Shown: piece after piece, positions 12,251 to 24,533 of the stretch
How the letters are laid out: every line of letters starts with the position of its first letter
Position numbering within the stretch: position 1 is the first letter of the stretch
DNA from: Corynespora cassiicola
Taxonomy: Eukaryota > Ascomycota > Dothideomycetes > Pleosporales > Corynesporascaceae
NCBI GenBank assembly: GCA_022059125.1
Contig: JAEUWY010000010.1
Coordinates: 310,001-374,000 of the forward strand
DNA length: 64,000 nt
Reading direction: 5' to 3'
Notes under the pieces: model-generated
What the model was told of the DNA's origin: nothing
Databases searched by the model: none
The model's input: the letters and a program-made list of their open reading frames with translations, nothing else
Program-made: the position numbers and the translations under genes

Positions 12251-15200
12251 AAAAAGCCACGTTCTTAAAATAAGGGATCTGAGGAGCAAAGGCCCATACG
12301 ATATCGATAAGATGGGCATGACCCGCATTTACGTTCTAGAAAGCCCAACCCGCCGCCATGTGTCGCACACTACGAGCCGTGACCTTCGATCGCGATCGTG
12401 GCGCCGATGGACGAGCGGAGCACCGTCCGCCCACACACATACACACGAGATGGCGCATTGTCAAACTGGCGGCGCTACGCACTTCCACATACAATGGTCG
12501 TGGAGGTTGGCCAAAGTTACCACCACCAGGGCCCGGGGGATTTCCAAGGAGCATAATATACATCGTCTCATCAGGGACCGAGCCAAGATACGGGGATAAC
12601 CAGGGCAAGTAGGAAAACACGAGGGCACAGCATGAAGGCGGTCGCGGATATAAGACTCGTCCTCGGTCCCGGGAGACACTCTCCCGCCTTACTTCACCGT
12701 TACGCAATCCGCCCAATGCCCACGGGCCTTTCGGCAGTGATGGGCACAGAAGGAATGGCGATGAAGCGGCGAACGCACGCTCGCGACAAGTTTTCCTTCC
12801 ACCTCTCTTGTCACAGTGAAAATTCCTTCGTCGCCGTCGTGTCCCTGTCTACTCACCGCCTGCGTTAACCTCGAGATCCTACGATGATCTCCTGCAATCA
12901 CCGTACGATCAGACAGTGCCCAGCATCCAGCCGGCCAGGGTTCGGATTTGCTCGCCAAAGGAGCGCGCTCGTCCGGAGAGTTTGAGGCCTCCGAGGGCCA
13001 AGACGAAAAGTTGACAGCCCTCAACCCAGCCCAGCCCATGGTTTATGTTCGTCATCACCAGTGATTGACGGATTGACAGACGGAACTCGGCCCCATCTAC
13101 CCTCTATCTTGGGCTCGCCGGAGACTGACCCGAGTGGGTCCAAGGCTGCGGGCTCAGGGACGGGATGAAGAGAATTCGAAGGAGCGTAAAAGGGCCGTCC
13201 TGCCTGCCTGCTGCTTGGAAATCATGTTCTGTTATCGTGGTGGCTGGCCTTACAGGGCGTTGATGTTTGCATCCAGACCGTCCAGCGGCGAGCTGAAGGG
13301 TACGTCAAGTGTGAAGACTCGACAGCTGCTCTGCATACAGGCGAGAAAAGCCACACCGAGGGAATTGGCCCGGCTAATGTCGTGTGACATCGTGAATGTG
13401 AGCGGTATGACAACAACACGGAGCGGACCGCCCTCACCGATGACGAAGAAATACTCGCCTTCAGGAACGCATCCTACTCCCAAGCATGAAGGGAAACTCG
13501 TCATGCAGTCAGCCAACGCCACTCGCACGGAGGGAACCTGAGGTCTTTAGGGCACACGTTTCCCCCCAGCGATACGGCTCATGGCGGGCGGCAAGTTGCT
13601 GGTTCAGGTAGGAAACCTCGACGATCTGATGTGACCTGGGGGACAGTGCTGCGGCGTAACCGAGAGAACGGTTTCATGGTGCAGGATGGGCTAACTCGTA
13701 GAGGAGTATGCGCCGAAGCTAGAACGCGTGCGCTTCTCTTGTCCTTTGGGATTCTGCGGGGTGCGGGGATATCTAGACGTACAGTGCCTCAGCGCGTCCC
13801 GCGAAGCAAGCTCTCGAGCACGTTCTCGCCCAAGGCAGGGAAATGAGCCCGGCGGCCATGTTGCGGTCAAATCCAGGCAACTTGGCGGAAGCGGCCTCAG
13901 CCGTCGACACCAGTCGGGGAGCTCAATGCTCGTCACATGCGATTTCGAGCAAGCGCAAAACGTCAGGATTCCACGTTGGGTTGCGAAGTATGGTTGAGCA
14001 GAAGGGTATGGTGTGGTGTGCATCAGGATAGGCGAAGGAAAGCGCCGATCGTGGCTAGCCACGCGCATCGCAATGAGCAATGAGCAAAGAGGTAAACCAG
14101 AGCGGAGAGATTGACAAGACTTTTGGTGCATCCGGTAGATTCAGTAGCTCCTCGGCACGCCTGTGGGATGAACCTGTCAAGATCGCTTCACGTCTTGGAA
14201 AAGGGGAAGCATGCAGCCTGGAGACGGTGCAGGCAAGTGCTGACAGTTTGTTTCACGCCGCGGGTTCAAAGAAACAGGCCCGGATGCTGCACCTGCACGT
14301 GGCGAACGAGGGAGCATGCCTGAACATGTTGGGTAGGAACCATTGAGTTTCAGCCCTCCTTGTCTGGTGTACCAAGTTCGCCGTCAACTTGACACTCCTT
14401 TTTTGCGCCGTCGCTGTTTATCAATTCGTCGCATTAGTTGGATGGATATTTGGTAATGGCACCACTCCTCCCCCACGGCGGCCAATTGGCCCATAGAAGC
14501 TCGAGATTGCACCCCTCCGACTTTTCCGTCCAAATCGGTCCTTTGTTTTCCAGGGCTGTCATCCAAATTCCCGGAATCGGCTGGAAGTGCTCAGGCACAC
14601 CGCCAGGGCGCGGGTCGCTAAGGCACAGCGCAGAACTGGTGGCCGGGTGGACGCCGGATAATATAGGGACCCTGTGGTATTAACCTGACAGCTATGGCAA
14701 CTCGCCCACAGCGTGACGCAGTGGCCATGCTTGGGTATCTCTTGACCTGCCGCGCGCCTCTTGCGGAGGAGGGGGGCTCGCTTGCGGAAAAACGTCTCAG
14801 TGGATGGCGGGTTGGACGTGAAGGCGTCCCAGATTCAATAGTCGCGACAAGAATAACGGGGCAGACCCCTATGTAAAAGGAACCCGGACGGGTCAGGATA
14901 GGCCGGCTGGTTGGCGTGAATCCCCCGCAAATAGGACGATTCTCCACCAGGTCCGCAGTGGATCGAGTCATGGAAGCTCGCAGTTTTTCCAGACCCCGAC
15001 CCTGGAACAAGGAGACGCGTTCAGGAGGGCGGAGTTGGGGTGGGCATTGCGCAGAAGGAAGGGTGATGCCAGGTACATTTGCTGACGAGTTATTGTGAGG
15101 TGCAGAGCCTGCGATTCATTCGATGCTGCAGGCTGCGGGACGGCGCAATGTGGCTACGATGGTCTTTGTCCTCTTGTCGATTACCTGGCCATGACTGCCG

Positions 15201-15650
15201 CTCCACGTGGTGGCGGGCGTGTCCATCGCTGCGCCTTTCGAAACTCAATCACACGACACACAGGTTGCAGCCCCCCCTCCCCTCCTGTTATTCAGCCTGC
15301 CGTGTAATTCCTTATGCGACCGGCCTGCGCCCGTCATCAAGGTATGAGATCCCGTCCAGAAAGTCTTGACCGGCCTTGGCTACCAGTTCCCTACTTGTCC
15401 CTTCTCCTGCCCTACCTCTAGACCAGGCTGCGAGGCACTTCGTTCCCTGGCTGTACGCCGCTGTGCAGGGTACGGACGCTAGATACCATCCAAGACAAAA
15501 TTTACCTTTCGCCTTGACCAGAAGCGTTTGTAGCTGATCTTAGCTGCCGTTAAGCACGGTGCACTTGCATATACTGGCACAGGGTAGAAAACTGGAGGAT
15601 CAACGGTCGCTCCCCCCCCCATAATATGACCCGCTTCTCCAATTCTGTGG
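12251..15650. other. gene-free region of ordinary base composition
   Basis: About 3.4 kb where base composition returns to the local average but no coding frame can be supported. The open frames present are short and nested on opposite strands. No tRNA or repeat was recognised. Confidence 0.4.
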
Positions 15651-16022
15651 ATCTTTAGTTTCCACTTCCTACTCATTTAATACCTGCATTCTTCAGCGTC
15701 GCCCTCGCGAGTGTTGGTCCCTCCTTATTTCACCATATCTTTTGACAGCACACACCCTCTCAGCCACAAGAGGGCGCCTCCTGCATACCCTGCGCATTCC
15801 AGTCATCTGCATCGCCACCATTCGGCCCCGTCGATACGAAAGTGCCAACCGATTCCAGCTTTTTCGAATTGGGTAGTGGACAGAAAACGCCGCAGCCTTG
15901 CCGTTATCGCATCACGACCATTTACTTCAACCATGTCGTCGTATTAAAAAGATTGAAACGCTCCGTCTGCAGTCCCGCAATCGACGTCCCGATATTGAAC
16001 ATTCCGACTTCCCGCCGGCCGA
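15651..16022 (+). promoter_or_regulatory. receptor leader with a five-codon upstream ORF
   Basis: The sequence before the receptor ATG is pyrimidine-rich like a fungal promoter and leader. It contains a short upstream frame, ATGTCGTCGTATTAA (15933-15947, encoding M-S-S-Y), ending 75 nt before the main start. If the transcript begins upstream of 15933, this could damp or condition translation of the receptor. The transcription start is not visible to me. Confidence 0.4.
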
Positions 16023-17398
16023 ATGGCTCCCTTCGAAATGGATGCCATGGAACCTCGATCCGCGCTCGCGAAGCGATACTATGCGTATCCCAACAGCCTC
16101 GATCCGCTTACGCCTGTCCTCGAAGAGGGACTCATCCCGGTCAGCCTGTTCGCCATGATGTCTCTGATATCGGTCACCGCGCTGCTCATCTTCATCACCC
16201 AACGCATGATCTCGTGGAGGAAACACTACAAGGAGTATGTCGGCTATAACCAATACGTCATCCTGATTTACAACTTGCTTCTGGCGGATCTCCAGCAGGC
16301 AATTGCCTTCTCCATGACGTTTCACTGGCTGAAGCTCGGCAAGATACTGGCACCGACAGCGCCGTGCTTCATTCAAGCATGGTTTCTACACATCGGGGAT
16401 GTGGCGAGCGGCTTCTTTGTCCTGGCAATCGCCGTACACACGTGGCTTGGGGTTGTAAAAGGATACAAGATGCCGTATGCCTGGTTCGTGGCAGGCATCC
16501 TGATGATCTGGGCCGCTGCTTTGGTCCTGACGGTCATCGGACCTGCGTTGTACGGAGATCGCTTCTTTACGCGAGCGGGGGGTTGGGTAAGTCTCAGTCG
16601 TTCGCTTACCGAATGGTCGTACTGACTTTACCATAGTGCTGGGTCTCGGTTGACTTTGAGAGAGAACGACTTTGGCTACATTACCTATGGATCTTCATCG
16701 TCGAGGTCGGCACCATTGGCATCTATGGCCACATTTTCATCCACCTGCGAGGTCGCATCCGAAGCATCATCAACAACGACACTAGCAAGTTGTCCAGGGC
16801 AACCAAGTTCATGATCATGTACCCAGCAGTCTATGTTGTCCTCACCCTCCCCATCGCCGTGGGACGAATGGTGTCAATGACTGGCACTGCCATGCCTGAC
16901 GTCTTCTTTTGCATCGCAGGTTCGCTTCTGACATCCTGCGGGTGGATCGACGCCCTCCTATACACCTTGACCCGCCGCATCCTAGTTAACAACGAACTTT
17001 CGACTGGGCATCATACCTATAGTCAAAACGTGACAGCTATTACTACGAATGCTGCTCGTCCAGGCGACGACCAAGCCTTCGGGCTCCAGTCCATGAGCAA
17101 GGACGTCGGCACCGCACGAACAGTCACCATTGTCGGCGGTAGCCACAATCGAATATCGAGGCTCGTTGACGCTTCGCGTGGCCGGAGTGTGCGACGAGGG
17201 CACACTGACACGTTCCGCGAAAGCAGCCCGGCAGGCTCACAAGACTCCATCATCAAGCCAGGTCCGAACGCCATTGAGATCGTCACCGAGACCAACATCC
17301 AGGTCGAGACGACTCGAGAAAGCGATAGCGACATCGCGTCCAGTCGGTTAGCTTCTCGGAATCAGAGTAACGATGGCTTTGGCGCTCCCTCGTTGTGA
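16023..17398 (+). CDS. seven-transmembrane G protein-coupled receptor, fungal Git3/cAMP-receptor-like
   Basis: Two exons (16023-16586, 16637-17398) join in phase 0 to 441 residues. Seven hydrophobic helices are visible: LIPVSLFAMMSLISVTALLI, the YVILIYNLLLADLQQ helix, FIQAWFLHIGDVASGFFVL, YAWFVAGILMIWAAALVLTV, LWIFIVEVGTIGIYGHIFI, FMIMYPAVYVVLTLPIAV and the CIAGSLLTSCGWIDALLY helix. A cysteine before helix 3 (APCFIQ) and one in the second outer loop (GWCWV) could form the usual disulfide. The third inner loop is short (about 20 residues) and the tail, about 140 residues, is hydrophilic and Ser/Thr-rich, suited to phosphorylation. It should sense an extracellular cue at the plasma membrane; ligand and exact fungal GPCR class are not determinable here. 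Confidence 0.8.
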
Positions 17399-18396
17399 AG
17401 CCAGCGTAGCTATGCAATATAACGGCCGTTGATGATTGTCGCCTTGATTTTAGTCTAGTGTCCGGTGGGACAAAAAATGGGCCTCCGCAAAAGTGATTGA
17501 ATTCGCCCATGTTTACTGCGTGCCACCACCTTTCGGTATCTTCAGAACATATTTTCTGGAATAATACTTTTGGCATACTGTAGCGCTTGCGCAACGCCAA
17601 GTATTCTATGATATTATAATACTCTTGTGGCTGGGTGGATGGGTATCACTTGTTTTATGAGTTTTCTCTTTTTCTTTTCCCCTAGAGCGTTGGATACCAT
17701 TAGTGGAGATATGTATGAGTTCTGTTCACAAGCGGTACTGCATCGCCTTCGATATACCCAATCAAACCTCACATTTGCTGTAAATGAAATTGGACTGTTT
17801 CACGTGAGTGGATTGCTGCCTTGAGAATATCTGGTTGTCTGGTGTCTGAAGTTTTGGCACGAGGCTGTAACACATTAGCGTTGTTGGATGGGCCCGCGGC
17901 CAATTTATTTTGCCAAGAGCATCTTTGATGCTGGATGTGAAAGCTGAAGAACAAGTTGAGGGTGAAACCGGCATGAAAAGAGAAATGCAGTTGAGGAGTG
18001 GGTCGATTAATATACAACGCCAGTTTTGGTGTTGTTGAAGGTACCAAAGGCCAGGTTTCCTTCTACTTGTTGGACGGTTCATGACTGTGTTTTCAGGAAC
18101 TAGATTATGTGGTCTGCAAACCTCCCATGCCGATGGAACGCGGTCCTTGGAAAGGTCAAGAAGTTGACCCAAAACTCCCAGACAAATGATGACTTATCGC
18201 AAGCAATAATAGTATAAAAGCAAGCCAGTCACCTCAATCGTCGGTCTCTACCAGGTCACACCTTGGCTTGGTAGTCTGATGCGCGATCCCAGCTTGGCAA
18301 GAGACTTTGAGACCTCCGAGCTCAGCATGCCTGGGGCAATTTCTCGTCTATGCCCGGATTTGGAAACTGACAACTGAGGCTGTGAATCAGATTGGC
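17399..18396. other. receptor 3' region and spacer
   Basis: About 1 kb with AT-rich stretches (17560-17720) near the probable receptor 3' UTR. No gene is supported. Confidence 0.4.
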
Positions 18397-19113
18397 CTAG
18401 AAATGGAGACTGGCTCTCATATGTTGCTGAGTCGGGCCTCGGAGACGGAGAGAAACCTGGAAAGCTACTTGAGTGGGAGGCCGATTCGGGCTTCGCAAAT
18501 GGAGGTTGGCATCACACATTAGGTGCTTGCTAATATGTCCTCGCATCATGGTGCTCACGTTCTGGTCTAAAGGATGCATCCATCTGTCATGGATGGTCAC
18601 GTTTTGCCCTAGAAGGTACATCCCGCTATTGTAATCGGCGCTCACGGTTCGATCTAGAGGGTTCATGCCTCCGTGATAGTTGGTGCTTATCTTCTGGCCC
18701 AAAGGATGCATCCCTCTGTCGTAGTTGATGCTCCTTGGATCTCAGGTCGAGCTCAATAGCCCTGAATCTGAGCCAGGCTTGCGTTTTTCAATCTGTAGCT
18801 CCAACTCTTTTTCCTTTAGCTTGAGTCTTTTCGCTTCTAGCTCCAGGTCGTTTTTTTGTGTCAAGTCGCTGGCTCTACTAAGCGAGTGCTGTGGCTGTGA
18901 CGGTACCTCGCTGGATGAGGCCTTCGATTCCGCAACCTGTCGCAATGATTTTGTACTCACTACTTGGAGCCCATTTCCCAATCGCGTGGTCGACTGGAGA
19001 ATGCCGTCTACGAACGTTCCAAGAAAAGTCCTTATGCCTTTCCAGAAATTTGTTTCGTAGCGCAAGTGGGGCAGTTTGTTAGGGGGGGATATTGGCTCCT
19101 CTATAAATTCCAA
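18397..19113 (-). pseudogene. interrupted frame with coiled coil and 15-residue repeats, function unknown
   Basis: Reading leftward from 19113 one minus-strand frame is open to a TGA at 18744-18742 and then continues open, in the same frame, to 18397. The first part has a charged helix (LELEAKRLKLKEKELELQIE). The part after the stop consists of 15-residue repeats of the type MHPLGQKISTNYHGG, MNPLDRTVSADYNSG, MYLLGQNVTIHDRW and MHPLDQNVSTMMRG. A further partial unit (SINYDRG) lies between the stop and the first full repeat, so the stop appears to interrupt a once longer protein. There is no ATG at 19113, so the start is missing or the true 5' part lies in another exon. I do not recognise the family. 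It may be a decayed gene; an unannotated intron is the alternative. Confidence 0.4.
18535..18735. repeat. degenerate tandem repeat, unit about 45 bp
   Basis: Four to five imperfect copies, each carrying a TTCTGG-C-AAAGGATGCATCC-like core (near 18560, 18605, 18650 and 18700). The period is 45 bp, or 15 codons on the minus strand, where one frame stays open across all units. Confidence 0.65.
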
Positions 19114-19496
19114 GATGCCGTCCTACATGCGGAATCGAATCGAATGCACCGAAAAGGTTGACTTTCGACGAAAAAGGGTTCATGGACCGCGGCATTCCGG
19201 ACCAGTATATCGAGCGCATCGTGATTATCATGTAGTCGTACGATGATGAGCCTTTGTCTTGCGACGTCTTTCTCTTTGATCTCCTGTATCCTTGTGGAGG
19301 GGTTGCGAAGAAAGTGATGGATCATGCGCATATCCGACTCAAGGCGGCCATGGGCTGTGGAACCGGGCGAATTGATATACATGGAGCCATGTTCGAAGTA
19401 GGCGTGTCCGAGGCGAGATTGTATCTGCCCCGGGCCAAGGGACGGCGTGTTAAGGCTGCCCAAATTGACAAGATTGCGGACAGGATTGTGAGCCAT
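19101..19496 (-). CDS. hypothetical short reading frame, doubtful
   Basis: An open minus-strand frame from an ATG at 19496 encodes 131 residues (MAHNPVRNLVNLG...). It has a mixed, protein-like composition (IIVRLHDNHDALDILVRNAA) but no motif I know. It ends just where the next frame leftward (18397-19113) opens, so both could be exons or frameshifted pieces of one decayed gene. A plus-strand frame is also open here, so coding status is uncertain. Confidence 0.25.
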   Translation of the reverse strand: MAHNPVRNLVNLGSLNTPSLGPGQIQSRLGHAYFEHGSMYINSPGSTAHGRLESDMRMIHHFLRNPSTRIQEIKEKDVARQRLIIVRLHDNHDALDILVRNAAVHEPFFVESQPFRCIRFDSACRTASWNL

Positions 19497-20632
19497 GGCT
19501 GAGCAGATGGTCAACCAACGCGTCTGAAGTGTGGCGTGACGGGCTCAACACATTGGATGTGTCTGGTTCCTTTGCCGGAAACCTCCTGCGCTGCTATCAT
19601 ATCATTGCGCTCCTCCACGGCGAACGACAACCAGGGTGCAGTCTACGGGCGCAACTCGAGGCGGTTTGGAGAGACGAAACGCAGGCACAGCGCGACGGAT
19701 CGGAGGACGCAGAGCACTCCCGAGGCCAGGTATCAGCACAGTGCCCCGCGGACAGTGCGAGGGGCTCGAAGGACGGCGGCAGCGGTGGTGCAGTGCTGGC
19801 AGGCGTGGAGTACGAAGGGCGAAGGATTCGGATTCCAGATGGGCACATGAAATTTGACGCACAGACCGACGCCGCAGAGGAGGATCGACACGTCGCCCAC
19901 AACCCGAGGTGTCCTTAATCCCACCTCACCCCGTGTCGCATCGCTCGTCCTCTCCGGTGGCCGCGTGCTGGAGCGTCCCGGCCGCTACTGTGTTCTGGTT
20001 CAACCACCTGGTCTCGACAGGAGCTTGTGCACGCAAATCGGGCCCCCAGCCATCACGGGGCTTGGCGTCTTACCCGTGGACTCGCGTCGACACGCGCCGG
20101 AAGAGCCCCCGCGGACGCTGCCTCGACTCCACGGCGCTATCCACCCATGTATCGAGCGTCATCAGCACATTTCCATCGCTGGTGCACCGTCATGGCGTGT
20201 AAACAAAAAATCTCATCAATCATTTCAAGTCTGCTACCTAATTCATTGCATCGCGTCGCGTCTCCTCCCCCACTTCTTGCCCCAAAAACACCCATCATCC
20301 CTAAACGCCAACGCCGCCCGTATTTGAATACTTTTTTTTTCTCGCCTTAGACCCGGGTTCTGTGTATTCCAAAGACCGCGCGGCCTATTCTCCCTATCCC
20401 CTTTGTTCGGAAGACCCTTCCCGGTGTCTCGTTGCGCATCATCCAAGTTGAGATGGTTACGAGCGCTCGGGGGAGGCGGTGAATTGAGCATCCGCATCAG
20501 GCGAATGTAGGAGGGCAACCGTTCGTTCGCTCGTCGCTCCCGTCGCATCGCATCGCATTGCGTTGCCTTTACTTCAGCCTTGCGTCAGCTGCTTCATTCC
20601 GTACCGGGCCTTTTCAGGAGCTCGCCGGGCTT
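19497..20632. other. spacer with no supported gene
   Basis: About 1.1 kb. Several frames of 60-150 codons overlap on both strands (19530-20330) without start context, splice logic or motifs. I see nothing to annotate. Confidence 0.4.
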
Positions 20633-21367
20633 TTACGAAGCGTCAACTTTGTCGACGATGCTGTCGATGGCCATGGATCGCGTCGAGGGAGTCGTTGGCG
20701 TGGGTGGTGCTTTGCCCTCTGTCCTTGTCCCTGACTGAGGCTGGGACGGAGCTTGCGGTTGCAGCTGCGTCGCCGGAGCATCCGCTCTTTCGCCAACGTC
20801 CTGCTCCTCATTCTCTCCGACTACTTCGTCGACCTCTCGCAGCCAATTTGCCTTGAGGATTTCCATGGGTGGGTCCAGGTCTCCTGGCTTTCCGCCGCGT
20901 CGAGCTTCGGCTGCCGTCATTTTCCTTTCCCCGCGCTTGTGGGGGTGGAAGTGCATACGCCGCAAATGACTTGCGGCGTTGTAGCACTCGTTATACCTTT
21001 TGCCAGTCTGGCACGCCTTGCAGTTGGCAAGAAACGTCTTGTCGGGCGATGTGTCGATGGTGACCCAGACCTTGCGCGTCTTGCGGTGGACGCGATTCGT
21101 ATGCCGCCTCAGCTCGTGCTCACTGCGGAAGCCGTCGGGATAATCATTGCAAGTCGGGCATTTCAACCGCACCACTCTTCTTGGTGGAGTCTTTGATGGT
21201 GCTTGGAATGTCGGTGACGTGGTCGGTGTGTCAATTAACGGAGCTGTCACAACCGTTTCCTTGGGCGGGGACGGTTCAATCGGGTCGCTGGTCTGGGTTC
21301 CTGCAGAAGTGCTAGCGGGAGGTTGCTCCTGTTCTCTCATTTTGGCCTTGGACCTGGTCGGAGGCAT
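20633..21367 (-). CDS. C2H2 zinc-finger protein of a fungal-specific family
   Basis: A single exon of 244 residues with an ATG at 21367. Two zinc-finger-like units are visible. The first is C-x2-C-x15-H-x4-H at residues 70-94 (CPTCNDYPDGF...RRHTNRVH). The second is C-x2-C-x14-H-x4-H at 116-139 (CKACQTGKRYN...SHLRRMH). They are joined by KVWVTIDTSPDKTFLANC and followed by FHPHKRGERK and a PPMEILKANWLREV motif. This layout recurs in larger fungal C2H2 proteins, where it forms a C-terminal core. Here the protein is short, with only a disordered Pro/Thr-rich N-terminus. Basic stretches suggest a nuclear location. A DNA-binding role is inferred, not shown. An upstream exon cannot be excluded. Confidence 0.75.
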   Translation of the reverse strand: MPPTRSKAKMREQEQPPASTSAGTQTSDPIEPSPPKETVVTAPLIDTPTTSPTFQAPSKTPPRRVVRLKCPTCNDYPDGFRSEHELRRHTNRVHRKTRKVWVTIDTSPDKTFLANCKACQTGKRYNECYNAASHLRRMHFHPHKRGERKMTAAEARRGGKPGDLDPPMEILKANWLREVDEVVGENEEQDVGERADAPATQLQPQAPSQPQSGTRTEGKAPPTPTTPSTRSMAIDSIVDKVDAS

Positions 21368-24300
21368 TTAAGGGCGTATATTGTATATTGGCGAGAGACA
21401 ACCAGGCCAGCTGTCTGCTCAGCCCGGACGTATTCGGAACCTGGACTGCGTTGGGGTGGGGCGACTATCGTCCCTGGAGTGGTCTTCTGCGGCGAGTGGA
21501 TTTGGCCGGATTAGACGGGAGGGAATGGCAATGTGTTGGGCCTTTCTGAAGCGATCCCAGGTGGTTCCGGGGCTGCGGGGGCTGGGCCGAGCAAAATACC
21601 TTCTGCCTGATATCCCGATTTTCGCTGGTAAGGTGGAGGTTGCGCACGAGGCTGAGTTCAGCCCGCCCGGCGTCAGCCTCGCTTTGACCATCTGAGTGGG
21701 CGATTTGAGCTGCAGCCACCACCTGAAGCGGCGAGCTGACCGCCTATTGGGTCTTCAGCCTCAGCCTGAAGGTCGACTTTCGAGGGCACGCCAATCAGGC
21801 ATGACGACGCTCACAGCTGGGGAGGCCCCTTTGCCGGTTTGGTCTGATAATAAAAAAGAAACGAAGGTCCCGCACAACCTTGCAACGGATCATGCCGCCA
21901 TTGCGAGGAATTGCAACTCGAAGAGAGCCGGGCCTGCCTAGGGAACGCCAGCTGTTGTGACAGCCATCACGCTTGGTCATGCTTTTAAACATAGCTCGCT
22001 CGTTTATTTTTTTTCCACGGCGGCAGGGTTGCGATGAAACGACCCGATGGCCGCAGGAGAACACGACTTGACCCTCAACACGGCCTCCCCCCACTGACCC
22101 CATGGGCACTGTCAGCACTGCTGCTGCCTTCGCTCCTTGACTCCCAGCGGCAGCCTTGCAGCCAGCCTGCCGGATCCAGCCGCCTCACTCCGCACCTAGC
22201 GGCCTTGTCGCTTTGGAAGCGGAGCCGAGTTCACACAAATCAGCACTCGGAGAAAACTTGTTTATTTAACGAGGCCTCGCCCGTCTCCGGCCAATTGTCC
22301 CTGCCCGATGCCTTCTTCCTCATGATTCCAGCTGATGGCAAGGACATGAGGAGGGGGCCACCGCTTAGGAAACCTCGTGGAATAGCCCTGGCCTCCATCT
22401 CCGACTCTGCCTTCAAGAACAACTCTAGTCTTAACCTCAAACACTTCTCGCCATTGACTAAAGTGCTTTAGGCCCCGGAATTGTTGGGAAGTGCTAGCAG
22501 CAGGCCCCGCCTTGTCGAGTCTGGGCTTGGCCATCCTATCCAGCGATAACTGTGGTCGTAAGATCGGCTGCTCCCTTGGCCGAGGCTGACGAACCGCTGT
22601 CAATCAAGTTTGCCTAGCCTCGTAAAGTGTTCGAGGCTTTCCGAATCGCCTATGGAGCTTGAGATACGATCTTGTGCTTGTTGCTGCCTCCAAATCCTCC
22701 TGAAACTCTATCCGAACGTTCCAAGAAACCTTCAGCCGCACACCCGCTCAGCTAAAAGACACATGATTTCCTGCCCCGATAATGTGGTGCAAAATCCAAC
22801 GTAGACAGGCTCGCAGTGCTCCACGTCGTCGCCCATCCATGAGCAGTAATATTTCGACGCCTATGTGAAAGAATGCGAATGGTGCTTATGCATTCGTAAG
22901 CGTTGCTTCTCCGGTCCATGTCTAAAAAGTCTAGGCGTTTCAGACTCATCTGACGTTTTCCCGAATCTGTCTTTTCGGCCCCTCAGTGCCTTTTCACGGA
23001 TAATGTTGCTTTTGCTGCCATGCGTGATGAGTGAACCGCAGTCCCAGCTGATCTTCCGCCAACCCACTGCCACAACACAGCAGATTTCGACTGATGCCAC
23101 CACCTACATCAACTTGAATGGTTACAAGTTTGATACCGGTATGCTTGCAGTGATTGATGATGCATCTAGTGAGCAGGCCACACTTGCACCCACGTTGTAT
23201 CCTACCGCCAGATCTTCGACCACACGATCCTCTATCACAGCTTGAGCTACTTATGATAGCGCACAAGCCAAGGGTGTGAGGCGTACAAGACAGGCAAAAC
23301 GAACAGACGCTGGTCTGCTCGCATTCCTCCCGAGTCTGCAAGTAACCGTATCGTCTTTCCTTCTACAACGAGCTGATTGTTTATGCCCAGTTCAGGAATC
23401 CGATACCCCTCGCGTGTTCGTTACTCTTCCGTTTGCCCTCGGGGCATTCGCCAGCCCTCCAAACATTGTCACAGGGCATTCAGCTCAGCCCCATCCTACG
23501 ACACGAATACAGACCTATGGGAATTCATCCCACCCCCTTGGAGGCCTGTATTGAGCGTTCATTTACATGAATGGATGGATTACGGTCCGGGCGCGAAGCT
23601 ATGATAAGCTGACTGTAGTTCACGACAGGGTGCAGCCACCAGCACTTGATCCACTCCTGCGAATCTTGCATACCTCGTGCGAGTCAACCGCGAATCTAAG
23701 ACTTGTTCGGTCGTCAATGTAGACAGGGTACTCAGGATACATGGCGCGTGCGTCGTCTAGTTGACGGGTCGCTGCTAACGCGGGACGATGGCGTCCCAGG
23801 ATCGTCACTGAACTAGAGGAAGTAGGCCAGGGTTCCCAAAGCCAAAAAAGACAATAATACGGCCATTGCTCAGGGATCTTTTTGATCGTGCAAGAAGCAC
23901 AATAACAAGAGCGCTATAGGCACTTTGCCGCATAGCCACTCGAGATCGGGATCCGAGGCAGAACACCGAACTGCAACAGGGCCCTCAACGTATGCAAAGA
24001 TATATCGATAGTGTCAAAGCTGCCCAGAGTTCTGGTTTTGGGCTGTTGGGTGCGACGTCGAGAACCTCCGCCGCGGTCTTTTCTGAGGGGGTCATCTGCA
24101 CCCTCGCCGCGTCCGATCCGATTTGGGACGGTCATCGTGATCAACGCCCGACCAAGGCATCCACGTGCCCTTGTCATCGAGTCTTCTTCTCAAAGTCAAA
24201 AAAGTCCAGCAGATGTTGTAGTCGAAATGTTCGTCTGGTGAGCCCGCTCGAGCAGATCCGGTCAGTGGCACTCACCTTTGCAAGCTGATGTTCGCCCGGC

Positions 24301-24533
24301 GCTTCTTACCAACTAAGAGAGATGCACTGTGCCTTCACTTATAGTGCCCTGCCCGTCATAGGATGTTGTACTGTTGCACTGCCGTTTGCGCTGCCGGGAA
24401 TCCTCTTGCTTCATCTCCTGTATAGAACCACCGGCCTTCATACTGCGAAGACCTTCACCATACCCTTTATAACCTTCAATTCGTGTGTATACGACACTGC
24501 TGACCCCTCATACATGTTGCAACCTCGATCATC
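21368..24533. other. gene-poor region upstream of the peroxidase gene
   Basis: About 3.2 kb with no frame I can defend. Candidates at 22034-22603 and 22865-23245 lack motifs and overlap antisense frames. The last 150 bases form the peroxidase promoter and leader. Confidence 0.4.

Noticed and set aside
18645..18660. GGTTCGATC string as possible tRNA
   Set aside because: It is one variant unit of the 45-bp tandem repeat; sister units lack it and no tRNA fold is present.
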